The position numbers and the translations under genes are program-made. Shown here one piece after another: positions 44,517 through 54,296 of a stretch of DNA of 64,000 bases. This stretch comes from Deinococcus koreensis. GTDB taxonomy: Bacteria; Deinococcota; Deinococci; Deinococcales; Deinococcaceae. The notes beneath the pieces were generated by a model. That model had not been told where the DNA came from. It saw only the letters and a list, made by a program, of their open reading frames with translations, and ran no database searches. Position 1 is the stretch's first letter. Every line of letters starts with the position of its first letter. The stretch covers positions 3,292,501 through 3,356,500 of the forward strand of contig NZ_PPPD01000001.1 of the NCBI RefSeq assembly GCF_002901445.1. Reading direction: 5' to 3'.

Positions 44517-45196
44517 GCCGCGATCGCTCCCAGCAGGGCCACGGGCGCCGTCTCCGCCCGCAGGATGCGCGGCCCCAGCGTGACCGACTGGGCGCCCCGT
44601 TCCAGCAGCCCGGCGACCTCGGGGTCGCTCAGACCGCCCTCGGGACCAGTGAGCACGGTCACGGGGGCCGTCCAGTCCAGCAGGTCGCCCAGCCGCTGGG
44701 CCGCGCCGGGCTGGGCCACGAACAGCCTCCCGGTCCAGTGCAGGGCGCCCAGGGGGATGGGGGAGAGCACGTCCGGCACCACCGCGCGCCGCGACTGCTT
44801 GCTGGCCTCCTGCGCGACCCGCCGCAACCGAGTCAGCTTCTGCTCCCCGATCTCGCGGGCGTCGGCACGGGCCGTGACCAGCAGCTGAATCCGCGCCACC
44901 CCCAGCTCTGTGGCGGCCCGCACGACCTCCGAGAGCTTGTCGCCCTTGAGGAGCGCCACCGCCAGCGTGAGGGGAAAGGGGGTCTCTGAGGCGCCCGCGG
45001 TCTCCTCGCCCAGTTCGAGCACGGCCCGGGACTCGTCCAGCTCCAGCACGGTCGCCCGGGCCTCGGCGCCCTGGCCGTCGAACACGCGCACTTCGTCTCC
45101 CGGCCGGAGGCGCAGCACATGAAGATGTCGCGTCTCGGCCGGCCCCAGCGTCATCTTCCCCCGGAGCGCCGGCACCCGGACGCGGTGGCGGGTCAT
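44504..45196 (-). CDS. rsmE: 16S rRNA (uracil-1498-N3)-methyltransferase
   Basis: SPOUT-class methyltransferase (230 aa) modifying U1498 of 16S rRNA. The N-terminal PUA-like segment is [31 protein letters not shown]; the knot motifs are [16 protein letters not shown] and [22 protein letters not shown] overlaps the prmA stop (ATGA at 45193-45196), so the two are translationally coupled. It runs 13 bp into the end of the oppositely oriented recO. Confidence 0.92.
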   Translation of the reverse strand: MTRHRVRVPALRGKMTLGPAETRHLHVLRLRPGDEVRVFDGQGAEARATVLELDESRAVLELGEETAGASETPFPLTLAVALLKGDKLSEVVRAATELGVARIQLLVTARADAREIGEQKLTRLRRVAQEASKQSRRAVVPDVLSPIPLGALHWTGRLFVAQPGAAQRLGDLLDWTAPVTVLTGPEGGLSDPEVAGLLERGAQSVTLGPRILRAETAPVALLGAIAAYGA

Positions 45197-45999
45197 CCCT
45201 GCGGCGCGCGGGCGGTCAGCAGCACCCACTCGCCGTCCTGGCGCACCTGCAGCTGGCTGAACCCCTCCCGCTCCAGGGCCTCACTCACCAGCGCGAGCTT
45301 GCTGCCCAGGATGCCGGTCAGGATCAGGGGGCCGCCGGGGCGCAGGGTGACCGCGTATTCGCCCGCCAGCAGATCGTGCAGTTCGGCGTACAGGTTGGCG
45401 ACGAGCACGTCGCAGGCCGGCTCCGGCGCGTCCGAATCCAGCCCCAGGCTGCCCTCGGCGAAGCTGACCCGACCCTGGGGCACCCCGTTGATCTCCGCGT
45501 TCTCCCAGGCGATGGGAATGGTGATGGGGTCAATGTCCAGCCCCCGCGCGTGCCCGGCGCCCAGCAGCGCCGCCGCGATGGCCAGCACGCCGCTGCCGGT
45601 GCCCACGTCGAGCACCGTGCGGCCGCTCAGCTCCAGCTCGCCCAGCGCCTCCACCGCCATGCGCGTAGTGGCGTGGTGGCCGGTGCCGAAGGCCATACCG
45701 GGTTCGATGATGAGTGCGACCTGCCCCGCCGGCACCTCGCCGGTCAGCCAGGGCGGCACGATGGTCACGCGGCCGGCGTGCACCGGGCGCAGGTTCGCCT
45801 TGAACTCGGCCAGCCAGTCCTGATCGGCCTCCTGGCGCCACTCGCCGTCGCTGACTTCCGGCGCCAAGTCGGCGCGGTCGTCGAAGTAGACCCGGATGGT
45901 GCCGGCGCGCTCCTCCAGGCCGGTGGCGCCGGCTTCCCACAGCAGATCGAGCTGGGCTTCGCGGGTCTCAAAGGTGCCGGGCAGGTGGTACACGAGCAT
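45193..45999 (-). CDS. prmA: Ribosomal protein L11 methyltransferase
   Basis: Trimethylates L11 (268 aa). The SAM-binding motif is [43 protein letters not shown] and [15 protein letters not shown] are conserved PrmA blocks, the latter replacing the NPPY-type motif. The ATG at 45999 has TACACT 6 nt upstream; an open frame continues upstream but lacks family residues. First gene of a pair with rsmE. Confidence 0.93.
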   Translation of the reverse strand: MLVYHLPGTFETREAQLDLLWEAGATGLEERAGTIRVYFDDRADLAPEVSDGEWRQEADQDWLAEFKANLRPVHAGRVTIVPPWLTGEVPAGQVALIIEPGMAFGTGHHATTRMAVEALGELELSGRTVLDVGTGSGVLAIAAALLGAGHARGLDIDPITIPIAWENAEINGVPQGRVSFAEGSLGLDSDAPEPACDVLVANLYAELHDLLAGEYAVTLRPGGPLILTGILGSKLALVSEALEREGFSQLQVRQDGEWVLLTARAPQG

Positions 46000-46005
46000 G
46001 GGGGA

Positions 46006-46011
46006 AGTGTA
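46006..46011 (-). promoter_or_regulatory. Leaderless -10 element of prmA
   Basis: TACACT on the minus strand, 6 nt before the ATG at 45999. Confidence 0.55.
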
Positions 46012-46233
46012 GCGGGGCCGCGCCGCCAGGATTCCGGACGGAACCGTCCCCACCCACCTCCGGACGTCCACGTCCAGCCCGCCCCAGTCGAAGCGTTTCG
46101 GTGTGGAGGACGGGTGCCTCAATCCTGTGGGGGCAGCGGGGCAGAGGAACCGTGGTTCCAGCGAGTCCGCTGGGCCACCGCCCTAAGCCATCCGGCCGAC
46201 CTTGACGATCCGGACACTCAGGTTCATCATACC

Positions 46234-46249
46234 GTCTTATGGACAAGAC
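46234..46249. promoter_or_regulatory. Candidate MarR operator
   Basis: GTCTT-N6-AAGAC inverted repeat 18 bp before the MarR ATG (46268), downstream of TTGACG at 46202-46207. The position suits autorepression of the exporter operon. Confidence 0.45.
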
Positions 46250-46267
46250 AGTTTCAAGCTTGGAACT

Positions 46268-46783
46268 ATGATCCCCCCCGACCTCCCCTCGCCGTCCGAG
46301 GTGCCGCCGGCCAACCGGGAAGCCGCCACCCGGCTGGGCCACACCATGCGCCGGCTCCACAAGCACATCAGCAGTCTGGTCATGGGCGGCATGCAGGACG
46401 AACTGCAGGAACTCGACCTGTCGTTCTCGCAGATGACGGCCCTGCACCACCTGCGGGCCTATTCCCCCGCCACCGTCACCGTCCTCTCGGAGCGCACCCG
46501 GCTGAGCCTGCCGGCCGCCAGCCACCTGCTCGAACGCCTGGTGCAGCGCGGGCTGGTGACCCGCCAGGAGAACCCGGAGAACCGCCGCGAGAAGCTGGTC
46601 GCCCTCACGGGCGCCGGCCGCGCCGTGCTGGAACAGATGGACTCGGCCTTCGTGGGCGCCTATATCAGCACCTTCGCCCAGCTCAACCCGCAGACCATCG
46701 AGGCCGCCGAGGGCCACCTGCGTGCACTGCTGAATGAACTTGAGCCCGCCGCCGCCTGCGCTGCCCCCCAGGAGACCGTATGA
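46268..46783 (+). CDS. MarR-family transcriptional regulator
   Basis: 171-aa winged-helix regulator. The recognition-helix region is ATVTVLSERTRLSLPAASHLLERLVQRGLVTRQENPENRREKLVALTGAG, the standard MarR wing with the conserved Asn-Arg-Arg. It overlaps the start of a DHA2-type MFS exporter by four bases (ATGA), an arrangement like emrR-emrB, so it probably represses the exporter and is relieved by a drug or phenolic ligand. An inverted repeat just upstream is a candidate operator. The ATG at 46268 precedes the family start; upstream in-frame codons lie in the control region. Confidence 0.9.
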   Translation: MIPPDLPSPSEVPPANREAATRLGHTMRRLHKHISSLVMGGMQDELQELDLSFSQMTALHHLRAYSPATVTVLSERTRLSLPAASHLLERLVQRGLVTRQENPENRREKLVALTGAGRAVLEQMDSAFVGAYISTFAQLNPQTIEAAEGHLRALLNELEPAAACAAPQETV

Positions 46784-48885
46784 CCACCCCCACTGCCCGC
46801 GCGCCCGAAGGCCGCATCAACTACGCCGAGACGCTCGACTTCCCCACCAAGCGGATCATCCTCTTCGGCGTGCTGCTGGGGCTGTTCCTGGCCGCGCTGG
46901 ATCAGACCATCGTGTCGACGGCGCTGCCGATCATCGTTCAGGAACTCGATGGCCTGAGCCTGTACTCGTGGGTCACGACCGCCTACCTGCTGGCCAGCAC
47001 CGCCATGGTGCCCATCTACGGCAAGCTCAGCGACATCTACGGCCGCAAACCGATCCTGCTCTTCGGCATCGTGGTCTTCCTGGTCGGCTCGGCGCTGTGC
47101 GGGATGGCCGGCGAGCCCTGGTTCGGCAACCTCTTCGGCGGCGGCATGATGCAGCTCGTGGTGTTCCGTGGCCTGCAGGGCCTGGGCGCCGCCGCGCTGA
47201 CCTCGGTGGCCTTCGCCATCATCGCCGACCTGTTCGCGCCGGCCGACCGGGGTCGCTACCAGGGGCTGTTCGGAGCGGTGTTCGGCCTCAGCTCGGTCAT
47301 CGGGCCACTGCTGGGCGGCTTCCTGACCGATAACATTTCCTGGCGCTGGGTCTTCTACGTCAACCTGCCGGTCGGGCTGCTCGCCATCGCCTTCATCCTG
47401 TCCAAGATGCCCACGCTCGCCAGCGGCCTGAAGCCCAAGGTGGACTACCTGGGCGCCGCGCTGATCGTGGCCTTCTCGGTGCCGCTGCTGCTGGCGCTGA
47501 CCTTCGGGGCCGACCAGGCCGCCTACGGCTGGCAGAGCCCCACGGTCTGGACACTGTTCGCCGTGAGCGCGGCCGCGCTGGTCGCTTTTCTGTTCGCCGA
47601 GTCGCGCCACGAGAGCCCGATCCTGCCCCTGACCCTGTTCAGGAACCCGACCTTCGCCTGGAGCGTCACCGCCCGCTTCTTCATCGGCGCGGCCTTCCTG
47701 GGCGCCATCCTGTTCCTGAGCCTGTATCTGGTGAACGTGCAGGGCGTCTCGGCCACCAAGGCCGGCACCGCCACCATTCCGCTCACGGTGGGGCTGATCA
47801 TCGGGGCCATCGGTTCCGGGCAGATCGCCAGCCGTATCGGGCGCTACAAGCCGCTGATGCTGATCGGCCTGACCACCATGATCCTGGGCTTCCTGCTGCT
47901 GTCCACCCTGAACGCCGACACCCCGTACTGGGCGGTCATCGCGCGCATGGTCGTGCTGGGTCTGGGCATCGGGCCGGCGCTGCCGCTGTACAACCTGGCG
48001 CTGCAGAACGCGGTGCAGCCCTGGGAGATCGGCGTGGCGACCTCTGCGGGGCAGTTCTTTCAGCAGTTCGGCAGCGTGATCGGTACGGCCGTCTTCGGCG
48101 CCCTGCTGTCCAGCGGCCTGAGCAGCCAGTTCAGCACCCAGTTCAGGGCCGCCCAGACCGGGCAACCGGCCGCCGTGGTCAGCCAGCTGGAAACCATCCG
48201 CGAGACGGCCGCGAGCAGCAGCGGCGGCCAGGGCCAGTCGCAGGCCCAGCCCAGCGCCGCTGAGATCGAGGCGCAGATCAAGAAGGGCTTCGCCACCCAG
48301 CGCGACCTGACCACCCGCGCCATCCAGAACGGCGACGCCGCCGCCATCGCGCAGCTCACCCAGAGCCCGAACACGCCCGCCGCCTTCAAGGAGCAGTTCG
48401 CCCAGGGCAGCATCCAGGCGGGCTTCGCGCGCACCTACGCGGCGGTCGAGCAGGCCGTGAACAGCGGCAACGCCCAGGCCGTGGCCGCGCTCGCCCAGAA
48501 CCCGCAACTTCCCGCCCCGCTGCGCGCCCAGCTCTCGCAGATTCCCGCCCCGGCGCTGGCCAACCCCCAGAGCCGCAGCCAGATCCTGGCGGGGGTCAAG
48601 CAGGGCCTCGACGCCGCCCAGACCCAGACCGTGCAGCAGGCCCTGAGGGGCGCCCTGAGCGGGCTCGACACGGCCGAGCAGAGCGCCCTGAGCACGGCCA
48701 AGACGGTCGGCACGCTCGCTTCCCGCGCGGTGAAGGTCTCGTTCGCCAACACCATCAGCCGGATCTACCTGTGGAGCATCCTGGTGGCGGCCCTGGCCCT
48801 GCTGGCGACCCTGCCGATGCCCAACCTGATCCTGCCCCGCCGCGGCGAGGGGCAGCCCCAGGCGCCGGTGCCCGTCGAGGTCTGA
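46780..48885 (+). CDS. DHA2-family MFS drug exporter with a large extracytoplasmic insert
   Basis: 701-aa transporter of the 14-helix EmrB/QacA type. AALDQTIVSTALPIIVQEL is the family start in helix 1; the motif A loop YGKLSDIYGRKPILLFG and FSSVIGPLLGG-type motif C (VIGPLLGGFLTDNISWRWVFYVNLPVG) are intact. Between helix 13 (ending about residue 447) and helix 14 (about 661-682) there is a hydrophilic insert of about 200 residues rich in Gln, Ala and Ser (SSGGQGQSQAQPS, then repeated NGDAAAIAQL and NSGNAQAVAAL segments). Typical members have 470-530 aa. Coexpressed with the MarR gene. Confidence 0.92.
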   Translation: MTTPTARAPEGRINYAETLDFPTKRIILFGVLLGLFLAALDQTIVSTALPIIVQELDGLSLYSWVTTAYLLASTAMVPIYGKLSDIYGRKPILLFGIVVFLVGSALCGMAGEPWFGNLFGGGMMQLVVFRGLQGLGAAALTSVAFAIIADLFAPADRGRYQGLFGAVFGLSSVIGPLLGGFLTDNISWRWVFYVNLPVGLLAIAFILSKMPTLASGLKPKVDYLGAALIVAFSVPLLLALTFGADQAAYGWQSPTVWTLFAVSAAALVAFLFAESRHESPILPLTLFRNPTFAWSVTARFFIGAAFLGAILFLSLYLVNVQGVSATKAGTATIPLTVGLIIGAIGSGQIASRIGRYKPLMLIGLTTMILGFLLLSTLNADTPYWAVIARMVVLGLGIGPALPLYNLALQNAVQPWEIGVATSAGQFFQQFGSVIGTAVFGALLSSGLSSQFSTQFRAAQTGQPAAVVSQLETIRETAASSSGGQGQSQAQPSAAEIEAQIKKGFATQRDLTTRAIQNGDAAAIAQLTQSPNTPAAFKEQFAQGSIQAGFARTYAAVEQAVNSGNAQAVAALAQNPQLPAPLRAQLSQIPAPALANPQSRSQILAGVKQGLDAAQTQTVQQALRGALSGLDTAEQSALSTAKTVGTLASRAVKVSFANTISRIYLWSILVAALALLATLPMPNLILPRRGEGQPQAPVPVEV

Positions 48886-49078
48886 GCCGAGGTCTGAGCC
48901 GGGGCCTGAGCGCTGGGGTCTGACCCCGCAACGACTCCAGCCCGGCACCCGTTTCTGAACTCCCATGACTGACAGCGCGCAGGCGGCCTCCGGGTCGCCT
49001 GCGCCGTCCGTCTGATCCGGCCACCTCACCTGTCGGGGGCATGGGCATGTCCACACGACAACGCAGGCTCGCCCCCAT

Positions 49079-49084
49079 TAAGAT
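49079..49084 (+). promoter_or_regulatory. -10 element of the DUF2167 gene
   Basis: TAAGAT, 9 nt before the ATG at 49094; leader at most a few bases. Confidence 0.45.
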
Positions 49085-49093
49085 GAAGAAGTC

Positions 49094-49963
49094 ATGAAAC
49101 CCTATCTCATACTGGCGTCCGCCCTGGCGCTCGGCTGGGCCGGCGCCACGCCCCAGCAGGCCCCGTCCTCGTCCTCGGCCCTGACCTACCGCAGCGGCAC
49201 CATCTCGCTGCTGGGGGGCAAGGCCACGCTCACCACCGGCACGACCCTGCGTTATCTCGATGCACAGGGCGCGCGGCGGGTGATCACGGAGCTGTGGGGC
49301 AACCCCCCCGGATCGGCCGACGACGTCCTGGGGATGATCGTTCCGGCCGGGATCGACCCCGATACGGAGCGGGGCTGGGGCGTGGTGCTCACCGAGTCCC
49401 TCGACGGGCACGTCAAGGACGACGACGCGGCCAAGACTGACTACGCGAAGATGCTGCGCGACCTGCAGCGCTCCACCGGGTCGGACAACAGCGAACGCGA
49501 GAAAGCCGGCTACGGCACCATCGACCTGATCGGCTGGGCCGACAGCCCCCGGTACGACGCGGCCACGCACAAGATGTACTGGGCCAAGGAGCTGGCCTTC
49601 CACGATAAGGGCGAGAGCCAGGCGCCCTCCGAACACACCCTGAACTACGCCGTACGCGTGCTGGGCCGCGACAGCGTGCTGGAACTCAACGCCGTGGCCG
49701 GCATGGCCCAGCTCGCCCAGGTGCGCCGTGACATGGGCGGGGTGCTGCAGCAGGTGAGCTTCACGCCCGGCCACCGCTACGAGGACTACCGCGCCGGCAC
49801 CGACAAGCTGGCGACCTACGGGGTGGCCGCGCTGGTGGGCGGCGTGGTGGCCAAGAAGGCGGGCCTGCTCGCGGTGGGCCTGCTGCTCCTGAAAAAGGGC
49901 TGGATCGTGCTGCTGGCCCTGATGGGCGGCCTGGGCCGACTGTTCCGGCGCCGCGAGGCCTGA
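49094..49963 (+). CDS. DUF2167 membrane-anchored protein
   Basis: 289 aa. A signal peptide (MKPYLILASALALGWAGA) is followed by an extracytoplasmic domain with DUF2167 features: ITELWGNPPGSADDVLGMIVPAG, GWGVVLTESLDGHVKDDDAAKTDYAKML, LIGWADSPRYDAATHKMYWAKEL, LNYAVRVLGRDSVLELNAVAG. It ends with two helices and a basic tail (GRLFRRREA). The function of the family is unknown. A TANNNT element 9 nt before the ATG suggests a nearly leaderless message. Confidence 0.87.
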   Translation: MKPYLILASALALGWAGATPQQAPSSSSALTYRSGTISLLGGKATLTTGTTLRYLDAQGARRVITELWGNPPGSADDVLGMIVPAGIDPDTERGWGVVLTESLDGHVKDDDAAKTDYAKMLRDLQRSTGSDNSEREKAGYGTIDLIGWADSPRYDAATHKMYWAKELAFHDKGESQAPSEHTLNYAVRVLGRDSVLELNAVAGMAQLAQVRRDMGGVLQQVSFTPGHRYEDYRAGTDKLATYGVAALVGGVVAKKAGLLAVGLLLLKKGWIVLLALMGGLGRLFRRREA

Positions 49964-49980
49964 GCCACGGCCTTCGGGGC

Positions 49981-50088
49981 GCAGAGGGCAGAGGGCGGGG
50001 GGCAGAGGGCAGAGGGCAGAGGGCAGAGGGCAGAGGGCAGAGAGCAGAGGGCAGAGGGCAGAGAGCAGAGAGCAGAGAGCAGAGAGCA
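49981..50088. repeat. Heptanucleotide tandem repeat
   Basis: About 15 copies of a 7-bp unit, GCAGAGG or GCAGAGA, with a few imperfect units near 49990-50000. It fills most of the gap between the DUF2167 and AlaX genes. Open frames across it translate to low-complexity ALCPLPS-type repeats and are not genes. Copy number is likely to vary between strains. Confidence 0.9.
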
Positions 50089-50241
50089 TCTGTCCGGGGG
50101 ACACCAGAGAGCGTCCGATGCCTCCATCCTCTGCTCCCTATGCTCCGCAGCTTTGCAAGTCCCGAATGGTCGGGGCCATTCGCTCGCTCAGCCTGGGCGT
50201 GAGGCTCCGTCCTCCATGACGAATGCTCTAGCCTGCCCGGC

Positions 50242-51429
50242 ATGACCCGCGCCCTGTACCACGATCCCGGCCCCCTCCTGAACTTCACCGCCCGCGTGAC
50301 GGCCACCGATGGTTCCAGGGTGGCCCTGGACGCCACGGCCTTCTACCCCGAGGGCGGCGGACAGCCCACCGACGTGGGTACGCTGAGCTGGGACGGGGCA
50401 CAGGTACGGGTTCTCGGTGCCCGCAAGGACAAGGGCAGCGGCCAGATCTGGCATGAGCTGGAGGGCGCAGTGCCGGCCGTGGGCGCCCAGGTCTCCGGCG
50501 AGGTGGACGCCGCGACCCGCTGGCGCCACTCCCAGCGGCATTCCGGCGAGCACCTGCTGGCCCAGGCGTTCACGCGCGTCAGTCCGGTGTTCGGGGTCGA
50601 GGCCGTCAGCATGAACGGGCCGGAATGCACGATCGACCTGCGCGGCGACCCCGCCGAGTCCCACGTCCGCGCCGCCGAGACGCTGCTGCGGGAGGTGCTG
50701 GGCCGCAGCGACCTGCGCCTGGAGACCCCGGTGGTGCCCGAGAGCGACCTGCCGGACTACCCGCTGCGGCGGCCGTCGAAGGTGGGCGGTCAGGTGCGGC
50801 TGGTCATCTTCCGCGCTCCGGACGGCGCGGTCTTCGACGCCAGTGCCTGCGGCGGCACCCACGTCCCCCAGGCGAGCCTGGCCGCGCCCGTGGTCGTGCT
50901 GCGCACCGAGCGCATCAAGGGGGGCCTGACCCGGGTGGTCTTCATGGCCGGCGAGGAGGCGGCCGGCTATCTGAGCGGGGTCTACCGGCAGGCCAGGGCG
51001 CTCGCGCAGACCTTCAGCGTGCCGGTCGAGCGCCTGCCCGAACGGGTCGACGCGCTGCGGGCGGAACGCGACACCCTGATCACCGAGCAGGAGGGGGCCC
51101 GCCAGAGCCTCGCCCAGACCCTCGTCCGCACCACCCCGCCGGAACTCGTCGGGCCGCTGCGGCTGCAGGTCATCGAACTGGCCGATCCGGCGCTGCTCCA
51201 GGCAGTGCTCGCGGCGGTTCCAGGGGGCGGCGTCATCGTGGCCCTCGCGCCGGACGGCCGCTGCGGCGTGGGCTCGGCGCTGGCGGAGGTGGACGCGGGG
51301 GCCGTGCTGCGGGAGGCGCTGGGCCGCTCCGGCGGCAAGGGCGGAGGCCGGCCCGATCTCGCCCAGGGCCGCACCGATCGGCCCGACGTGTTCCTGGCCG
51401 AACTCCGGACGGCGCTGGCCCGGAGCTGA
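50242..51429 (+). CDS. AlaX-type alanyl-tRNA editing protein with DHHA1 domain
   Basis: 395-aa trans-editing enzyme that hydrolyses mischarged Ser- or Gly-tRNA(Ala). An N-terminal AlaRS-like domain ([15 protein letters not shown]) precedes the editing site with HSGEH (about 97-101) and CGGTH (about 208-212), the four zinc ligands. The C-terminal third has the glycine-rich DHHA1 pattern ending [13 protein letters not shown]. This is the long AlaX class. TAGCCT 7 nt before the ATG marks the start. Confidence 0.92.
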   Translation: MTRALYHDPGPLLNFTARVTATDGSRVALDATAFYPEGGGQPTDVGTLSWDGAQVRVLGARKDKGSGQIWHELEGAVPAVGAQVSGEVDAATRWRHSQRHSGEHLLAQAFTRVSPVFGVEAVSMNGPECTIDLRGDPAESHVRAAETLLREVLGRSDLRLETPVVPESDLPDYPLRRPSKVGGQVRLVIFRAPDGAVFDASACGGTHVPQASLAAPVVVLRTERIKGGLTRVVFMAGEEAAGYLSGVYRQARALAQTFSVPVERLPERVDALRAERDTLITEQEGARQSLAQTLVRTTPPELVGPLRLQVIELADPALLQAVLAAVPGGGVIVALAPDGRCGVGSALAEVDAGAVLREALGRSGGKGGGRPDLAQGRTDRPDVFLAELRTALARS

Positions 51430-51871
51430 CCCCTGTTCCGAGTGCCCTCCGTCGTGTGTTCGGAATCCACTCGACCCAAGGGTCTCGCAGGGGTGCGAAG
51501 CAGGGCAGGGAAAGGCGCGCATCGAATCGGGGTGGACTTGGAAAGCGCCGCAGGAGGCGAACGTCCGGTGCATTCCTGGCTGTGCCGGAAAGGAGCGGAG
51601 TCCGGATGAGTCGACGGTGCGGACATTCTCCAAACCGCTCAGCCCCGAATGCCGATCTGCACGGGGTTTCATCCACCTTGAGGGGCGAGGCTGGGCTCGA
51701 ACGGCGGACGGGGTGAACGGGCACGGTGTCCCAGATGGACGTATTCGGGTCGGCTCCCCGCAGTTCACCGGAAGTGTCCTCGCCATTGATGAGCATTCGG
51801 GCACCGTGTCCGGGCCTGTCGCCCCCGGCCCCCCGCTCCCGGAACGGCCGCCCCCTGCTACCCTGCCCCTC
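51430..51871. other. 442-bp intergenic region, no gene recognised
   Basis: Short frames on both strands carry no family motif. It contains the deoD -10 element at its right end (51859-51864). No perfect repeat longer than about 8 bp was noticed. Confidence 0.45.
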
Positions 51872-52579
51872 ATGAGTCTTCACCTGAACGCCGAACCGGG
51901 CCAGATCGCCGAGACCGTCCTGCTGCCCGGCGACCCGCTGCGCGCCAAACACATCGCCGAGACCTTCTTCGAGAATCCCGTGCTGCACAACACCGTGCGC
52001 GGGATGCACGGGTACACTGGCACCTACAAGGGCCAGAGGATCAGCGTGCAGGGCACCGGCATGGGCATCGCCTCCTCGATGATCTACGTGCATGAACTCA
52101 TCACCGGCTATGGCTGCCGGAACCTGATCCGGGTGGGCACGGCGGGCAGCTACCAGCCCCACGTGCATGTGCGCGACATCGTGCTGGCGCAGGCGGCCTG
52201 CACCGACAGCAACATCAACAACATCCGCTTCGGCGAAAAGAACTTCGCGCCCATCGCGGACTTCGGCCTGCTGCTGCGCGCCCACCAGATCGCCCGGGAG
52301 CGCGGCCACACCACGCACGTGGGCAACATCATGAGCAGCGACACCTTCTACCACGACGACTTCGACCAGTACAAAATCTGGGCCGACTACGGCGTGCTGG
52401 CGGTCGAGATGGAGGCGGCCGGCCTGTACACGCTGGCCGCCAAGCACGGCGTGAAGGCCCTGACCGTGCTCACCATCAGCGACCATCTCGTGACCCGCGA
52501 GGAAACGACCGCCGAGGAGCGCCAGCTGACCTTCAACGCCATGATCGAGATCGCGCTGGACGCCGCGCTGGGCGGATAA
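51872..52579 (+). CDS. deoD: Purine nucleoside phosphorylase, DeoD type
   Basis: 235-aa enzyme splitting purine nucleosides with phosphate. [49 protein letters not shown] and the substrate-specifying [29 protein letters not shown] are the DeoD/PNP signature. ATG at 51872 set by TACCCT 7 nt upstream; the open frame extends upstream without motif. Convergent with rsmB (13-bp gap). Confidence 0.95.
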   Translation: MSLHLNAEPGQIAETVLLPGDPLRAKHIAETFFENPVLHNTVRGMHGYTGTYKGQRISVQGTGMGIASSMIYVHELITGYGCRNLIRVGTAGSYQPHVHVRDIVLAQAACTDSNINNIRFGEKNFAPIADFGLLLRAHQIARERGHTTHVGNIMSSDTFYHDDFDQYKIWADYGVLAVEMEAAGLYTLAAKHGVKALTVLTISDHLVTREETTAEERQLTFNAMIEIALDAALGG

Positions 52580-52592
52580 AAGCTGGAGGGTC

Positions 52593-53852
52593 TCAGGTCG
52601 AGCGGCGCATCCGGGCGATAAAAAACCCGTCCACACCGTCCACCGGCACCGTCAACAGGCCCGGCCCCGACGGCACGTGCTCGACCTCGATGTCGGGCAC
52701 GGCCTCGGCCTGGAACTCCGGGTGCGTCGCCAGGAAGGCCTCGACGACGCCGGCGCCCTCGTCCGGCGCGAGCGAGCACACGGAGTACACCAGCACGCCG
52801 CCAGGGGAGACCAGCGCGGCGGCGTTGGGCAGCAGCTGCCGCTGCAGCTCGGCCATCTCCTGCACGGCGTCCGGAGTCAGGCGCAGCTTGATTTCCGGAT
52901 GGCTCCGCAGGGTGCCGCTGCCCGTGCAGGGGGCGTCCAGCAGCACGAGGGGAGCGCCCGGCGCGTCCAGAGGCCTGGTCAGGTCATGGGTGACGAACTG
53001 CGCCGCGAGCCCCAGCCGCTTCAGGTTGGCGCGGGCCAGGTCGTGCTTGCGCGGGGTGACGTCCACGGAGGTCACGCTGGCGCCCCGGGCTGCGAGCATG
53101 GCCGCCTTCACGCCGGCGCCGCCCGCCAGGTCGTACACCGGGCGTCCGCTCACGTTGCCCAGGGCGTCCACGCAGGCCAGGCTGGCCGGGTTGATGGGCT
53201 GGGCGTCGCCCAGTTGAAAGGCGTCCGTTTCACGCAGGGGCCGCGAGAGTTCCACCCGGTCGACCCCCTGTGGGCCGGGCGTCACGGCGCTGCCCTCCTC
53301 ACGCAGGCTCGCCACCCCGGCGTCCGAGAGGCTCAGCCACAGCGGCTGGGGCTCCAGCAGGTCGGCGAAGATGGCGTCGGCCTGCGGGCCGTAGACCCGC
53401 CGCACCGTGTCTTCCATCCAGCCCGGCAGCTCGGACTCGGGCGCCTGGGCCACCCGCTCGACCCGGCGGAGCACGGCGTTGACCAGCCCGGAGGGCGCCA
53501 TGCGGGCCAGCCGCGAGAGGTTCACGTATTCACTCACGACCGCGTGCGCGGGGGTGCCCAGGAACAGCTTCTCGAAACTGCCGGCCAGCAGCACGGAGCG
53601 GGTCTTGGGGTGGGTCGCGCCCTGCAGCAGCGGAGCCAGGGCCGCCTCCAGCGACATCAGGCGGCGCAGGGTGCCGTACACGATATGGGTGGCCAGGCCG
53701 GAGTCGCGGGGGGGCAGGCGGGCGGCCCGCAGCGCGGTGTCGAGGGCGGGGGCGGCGAAGGCGCCGTCGGTCAGCACCTGATGGAGCACCCGCACCGCCA
53801 GTTCGCGCGCAGGATTGACGGCGCCGGGGGGACGCTCGGAGGGACGTGTCAT
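52593..53852 (-). CDS. rsmB: 16S rRNA (cytosine-967-C5)-methyltransferase
   Basis: 419-aa RsmB-type enzyme. The N-terminal NusB-like RNA-binding domain ([27 protein letters not shown]) precedes the methyltransferase domain with [19 protein letters not shown] (SAM), [13 protein letters not shown] and [11 protein letters not shown], which hold the two active-site cysteines. ATG at 53852 with TATGCT 6 nt upstream (leaderless). Confidence 0.93.
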   Translation of the reverse strand: MTRPSERPPGAVNPARELAVRVLHQVLTDGAFAAPALDTALRAARLPPRDSGLATHIVYGTLRRLMSLEAALAPLLQGATHPKTRSVLLAGSFEKLFLGTPAHAVVSEYVNLSRLARMAPSGLVNAVLRRVERVAQAPESELPGWMEDTVRRVYGPQADAIFADLLEPQPLWLSLSDAGVASLREEGSAVTPGPQGVDRVELSRPLRETDAFQLGDAQPINPASLACVDALGNVSGRPVYDLAGGAGVKAAMLAARGASVTSVDVTPRKHDLARANLKRLGLAAQFVTHDLTRPLDAPGAPLVLLDAPCTGSGTLRSHPEIKLRLTPDAVQEMAELQRQLLPNAAALVSPGGVLVYSVCSLAPDEGAGVVEAFLATHPEFQAEAVPDIEVEHVPSGPGLLTVPVDGVDGFFIARMRRST

Positions 53853-54148
53853 CCGGCCAGCATACGGGCTCCGGGCGTGGTGCAGGCCAGGCGCAGGCGA
53901 AGTGGAGATGGGCTGCGGGATCTCTCTGCCCGGACGCCGGTCGCGGAGCCTCCGGGCCCGAAGGAGGCCCTCAGAGGATAAAGATCTATTGCCAGGGAAG
54001 GGTGTTGGCTCAGTCCGGCCTGCTGGACGACCAGCCCGTTGGGCCACATTCTTGCGGAAACGAGTGATGAGTCACCGGCCACCCGAATGAATAGGGAGAG
54101 ATGCTACAGAGCCGTCACTGGGGCGCTCAAAAGTGCGAGATCAGATCA

Positions 54149-54177
54149 TTGTCAAGTCAGGTGCGGCCTTCTATAAT
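54149..54177 (+). promoter_or_regulatory. malEFG promoter
   Basis: TTGTCA (54149-54154) and TATAAT (54172-54177) are separated by exactly 17 bp, the best sigma-70-type promoter in the window. The leader to the malE ATG is about 110 nt and contains the operator. Confidence 0.8.
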
Positions 54178-54260
54178 GCGGACGAGCAACCGAGAAGTGT
54201 GAGCCGATGGTGCTCAAACAGGTTCAGTGCCCAGGCACTGAATGAAGGCATCCCTGTAAT

Positions 54261-54276
54261 TTGGAAGCGATTCCAA
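54261..54276. promoter_or_regulatory. LacI-family operator in the malE leader
   Basis: TTGGAAGCGATTCCAA: TTGGAA and TTCCAA arms around GCGA, the form bound by MalR, AglR and CcpA-type repressors. It lies 84 bp downstream of the -10, a roadblock position. An overlapping GCGATT-CC-AATCGC repeat follows at 54267-54280. Confidence 0.7.
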
Positions 54277-54296
54277 TCGCCAACCCGAGGAGTGAT

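Larger units (their letters stand above)
53853..54296. other. 444-bp divergent control region between rsmB and malE
   Basis: Contains the rsmB -10 at its left end, the malE promoter at 54149-54177 and the LacI-type operator at 54261-54276. Short open frames within it have no recognisable product. Confidence 0.6.

Noticed and set aside
46144..46160. GGAACC-GT-GGTTCC palindrome as a regulator site
   Set aside because: It is isolated, not near a -10 element of either flanking gene, and the centre is not symmetric.
46660..49056. 798-codon open frame on the minus strand
   Set aside because: Antisense shadow of the MarR-MFS genes, low-complexity Gly/Arg/Gln-rich translation, no motif, a result of high third-position GC.
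49981..50088. Possible CRISPR array
   Set aside because: The repeat unit is 7 bp and contiguous, with no spacers.
49761..50336. Open frames reading ALCPLPS repeats
   Set aside because: They translate the heptamer repeat and have no start signal.
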